A DNA stretch of 64,000 bases from Saprospiraceae bacterium (GTDB taxonomy: Bacteria; Bacteroidota; Bacteroidia; Chitinophagales; Saprospiraceae). Positions within the stretch are counted from its first letter, which is position 1. The number at the start of each line of letters is the position of its first letter. The notes below the pieces were generated by a model. It had not been told where the DNA came from, did not search any database, and saw only the letters and a program-made list of their open reading frames with translations. Where the stretch lies: contig JALSGS010000014.1 in assembly GCA_026982695.1 (NCBI GenBank), positions 124,001 through 188,000 of the forward strand, read 5' to 3'. The translations under genes were made by a program, and so were the position numbers. Positions 62,848 through 64,000 of the stretch are shown here, piece by piece.

Positions 62848-64000
62848 ATGAGACAAACACTCCGATTGGCCATGTGTGCCTTTGCCTGCATGGTACTGGT
62901 AGCTCCCCTCTTTGGGCAGCACAAAAAGAAAAAGGCATCGGCAACGGTGGAAGCACCTGTCACGCCCCATTATGAGCAGCTCTTGTTTGAGAGTCTGCAA
63001 TGGCGCGAGCTGGGCCCCTTCCGCGGAGGACGCTCGGCCGCAGTGACGGGCGTGCCGGGCAAGCCCAACCTGTACTACTTTGGTGCCACAGGTGGTGGTG
63101 TATGGCGCACTACCGACGGGGGCCAGCACTGGGAAAATATTTCTGATGGTTACTTCGGTGGTTCTATAGGTGCAGTAGCTGTAGCCGAGGCCGACCCCAA
63201 CGTCATCTACGTAGGAGGAGGCGAGATCACGGTGCGCGGCAACGTCTCTTTTGGCAACGGAGTGTGGAAATCGGTCGATGCGGGTAAGACGTGGCAACAC
63301 ATGGGTCTGAGCAAAACCCGCCACATTGGGCGCATCCGCATTCATCCAAAAAATCCCGACTTGGTATATGTAGCAGCCTTGGGCAACTTGTTTATACCCA
63401 ACAAGGAGCGCGGTATCTATCGCAGCAAGGATGGTGGCAAGACTTGGGAGCAAATACTCTATGTAAGTGACGAAGCAGGCGGCTGCGATCTCATTCTCGA
63501 CCCCAACAATCCACGCATCATCTACGCCAGCACCTGGCGCGTCAGGCGCACTCCATATAGCCTGGAAAGTGGCGGCGAAGGATCTGGCTTGTGGAAGAGC
63601 ACCGATGGCGGTGATAGCTGGGAAAACATTTCGCGCAAGCCAGGGTTGCCAAAAGGCACGCTGGGCATTATCGGAGTGACCGTCTCACCCGTCAATTCTG
63701 ATCGGGTGTGGGCCATTGTCGAAGCCAAAGACGGTGGCGTGTTCCGATCCGATGATGGCGGCCAGACATGGCGCAAGCTCAACGACGATCGCGCATTGCG
63801 CCAACGAGCCTGGTACTATTCGCGCATTTACGCCGATCCTCAAGATGAAGACGTAGTATACGTCATGAACGTGCACTATCACAAGTCGAAAGACGGCGGC
63901 AAGACGTTCAAGGCGTACAGCGCCCCGCATGGCGACCATCACGATCTATGGATTGCCCCCGAAGACCCCAACCGCATGATCATCGCCGATGACGGCGGCG
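62848..64000 (+). CDS. Exported BNR/VPS10-like beta-propeller protein (3' end cut by window edge)
   Basis: The frame is open from the ATG at 62848 to the right edge (384 codons). A signal peptide (about 1-24, ending LFGQ) is followed by LQWRELGPFRGGRSAAVTGVP and repeated Asp-box units: WRTTDGGQHWENI, WKSVDAGKTWQHM, YRSKDGGKTWEQI, WKSTDGGDSWENI and FRSDDGGQTWRKL, the signature of sortilin/VPS10-type and BNR propellers. Proteins of this type are about 1000 residues in Bacteroidota and often called glycosyl hydrolases without proof. It is exported; ligand or substrate unknown. Confidence 0.9.
   Translation, partial: MRQTLRLAMCAFACMVLVAPLFGQHKKKKASATVEAPVTPHYEQLLFESLQWRELGPFRGGRSAAVTGVPGKPNLYYFGATGGGVWRTTDGGQHWENISDGYFGGSIGAVAVAEADPNVIYVGGGEITVRGNVSFGNGVWKSVDAGKTWQHMGLSKTRHIGRIRIHPKNPDLVYVAALGNLFIPNKERGIYRSKDGGKTWEQILYVSDEAGGCDLILDPNNPRIIYASTWRVRRTPYSLESGGEGSGLWKSTDGGDSWENISRKPGLPKGTLGIIGVTVSPVNSDRVWAIVEAKDGGVFRSDDGGQTWRKLNDDRALRQRAWYYSRIYADPQDEDVVYVMNVHYHKSKDGGKTFKAYSAPHGDHHDLWIAPEDPNRMIIADDGG

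Overview
The window is a stretch of chromosome from an aerobic member of the Bacteroidota. Evidence: a PorP/SprF-type outer-membrane protein and a protein with the gliding-motility C-terminal (type IX secretion, B-type) domain; a SusC-like TonB-dependent receptor with a carboxypeptidase-regulatory N-terminal domain; DUF5916 and VPS10/BNR-like surface proteins; a tmRNA whose tag reads GDYNYAMAA; and promoter-like sites fitting the Bacteroidota TTTG / TAnnTTTG pattern, best upstream of the sulfotransferase gene near 58.2 kb. The species cannot be fixed from the sequence. No rRNA, CRISPR array, insertion sequence or phage module was seen; gene content looks vertically inherited, with short operons and many single genes.

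Layout. 0-6.4 kb: RtcB RNA ligase (cut by the left edge), a PRMT-like methyltransferase, a flavin/2Fe-2S reductase divergent from alkane monooxygenase AlkB, and an exported M1 peptidase. 6.4-20 kb: tmRNA, a gene-poor stretch with a perfect 20-bp palindrome, a saccharopine/alanine dehydrogenase-like enzyme, TerC, UvrB, pyruvate carboxylase, a T9SS cargo protein and a DUF5916 barrel. 20-26.6 kb: DEAD-box helicase with a long structured leader, a three-domain kinase / M23 peptidase / phospho-lyase-type fusion, and an HhH-barrel protein. 26.7-30.5 kb: a redox/sulfide island (ArsR, DUF983, Crp/Fnr, a 32-codon membrane peptide, sulfide:quinone reductase, DUF1641). 30.8-36 kb: a BioD/DRTGG protein, a Crp/Fnr regulator, a candidate structured RNA and decaying membrane-protein reading frames. 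36-45 kb: M23 peptidase, TPMT-type methyltransferase, aminotransferase, TonB receptor, DOPA-type dioxygenase, MarR, dual CDGSH protein. 44.6-46.2 kb: pyrR-pyrB. 46.3-49.5 kb: a 1049-residue exported coiled-coil protein. 49.5-56.7 kb: metal-binding lipoprotein, PorP/SprF, Crp/Fnr with an upstream 23-bp inverted repeat, RNase Z, STAS, C1 peptidase, glycerol-3-phosphate dehydrogenase. 56.7-61.6 kb: a glycan cassette (flippase, sulfotransferase, two glycosyltransferases, methyltransferase). 61.6-64 kb: uracil-DNA glycosylase, two tRNA-Arg genes and a BNR/VPS10-like exported protein cut by the right edge.

How they fit together. Central and repair metabolism (pyc, pyrRB, glpD, uvrB, ung, rtcB, ssrA) is interleaved with envelope functions. 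The most distinctive parts are the AlkB/reductase pair, the triple fusion, the sulfide island, the hendecad coiled-coil protein, and several perfect or near-perfect inverted repeats in promoter regions that look like operators.
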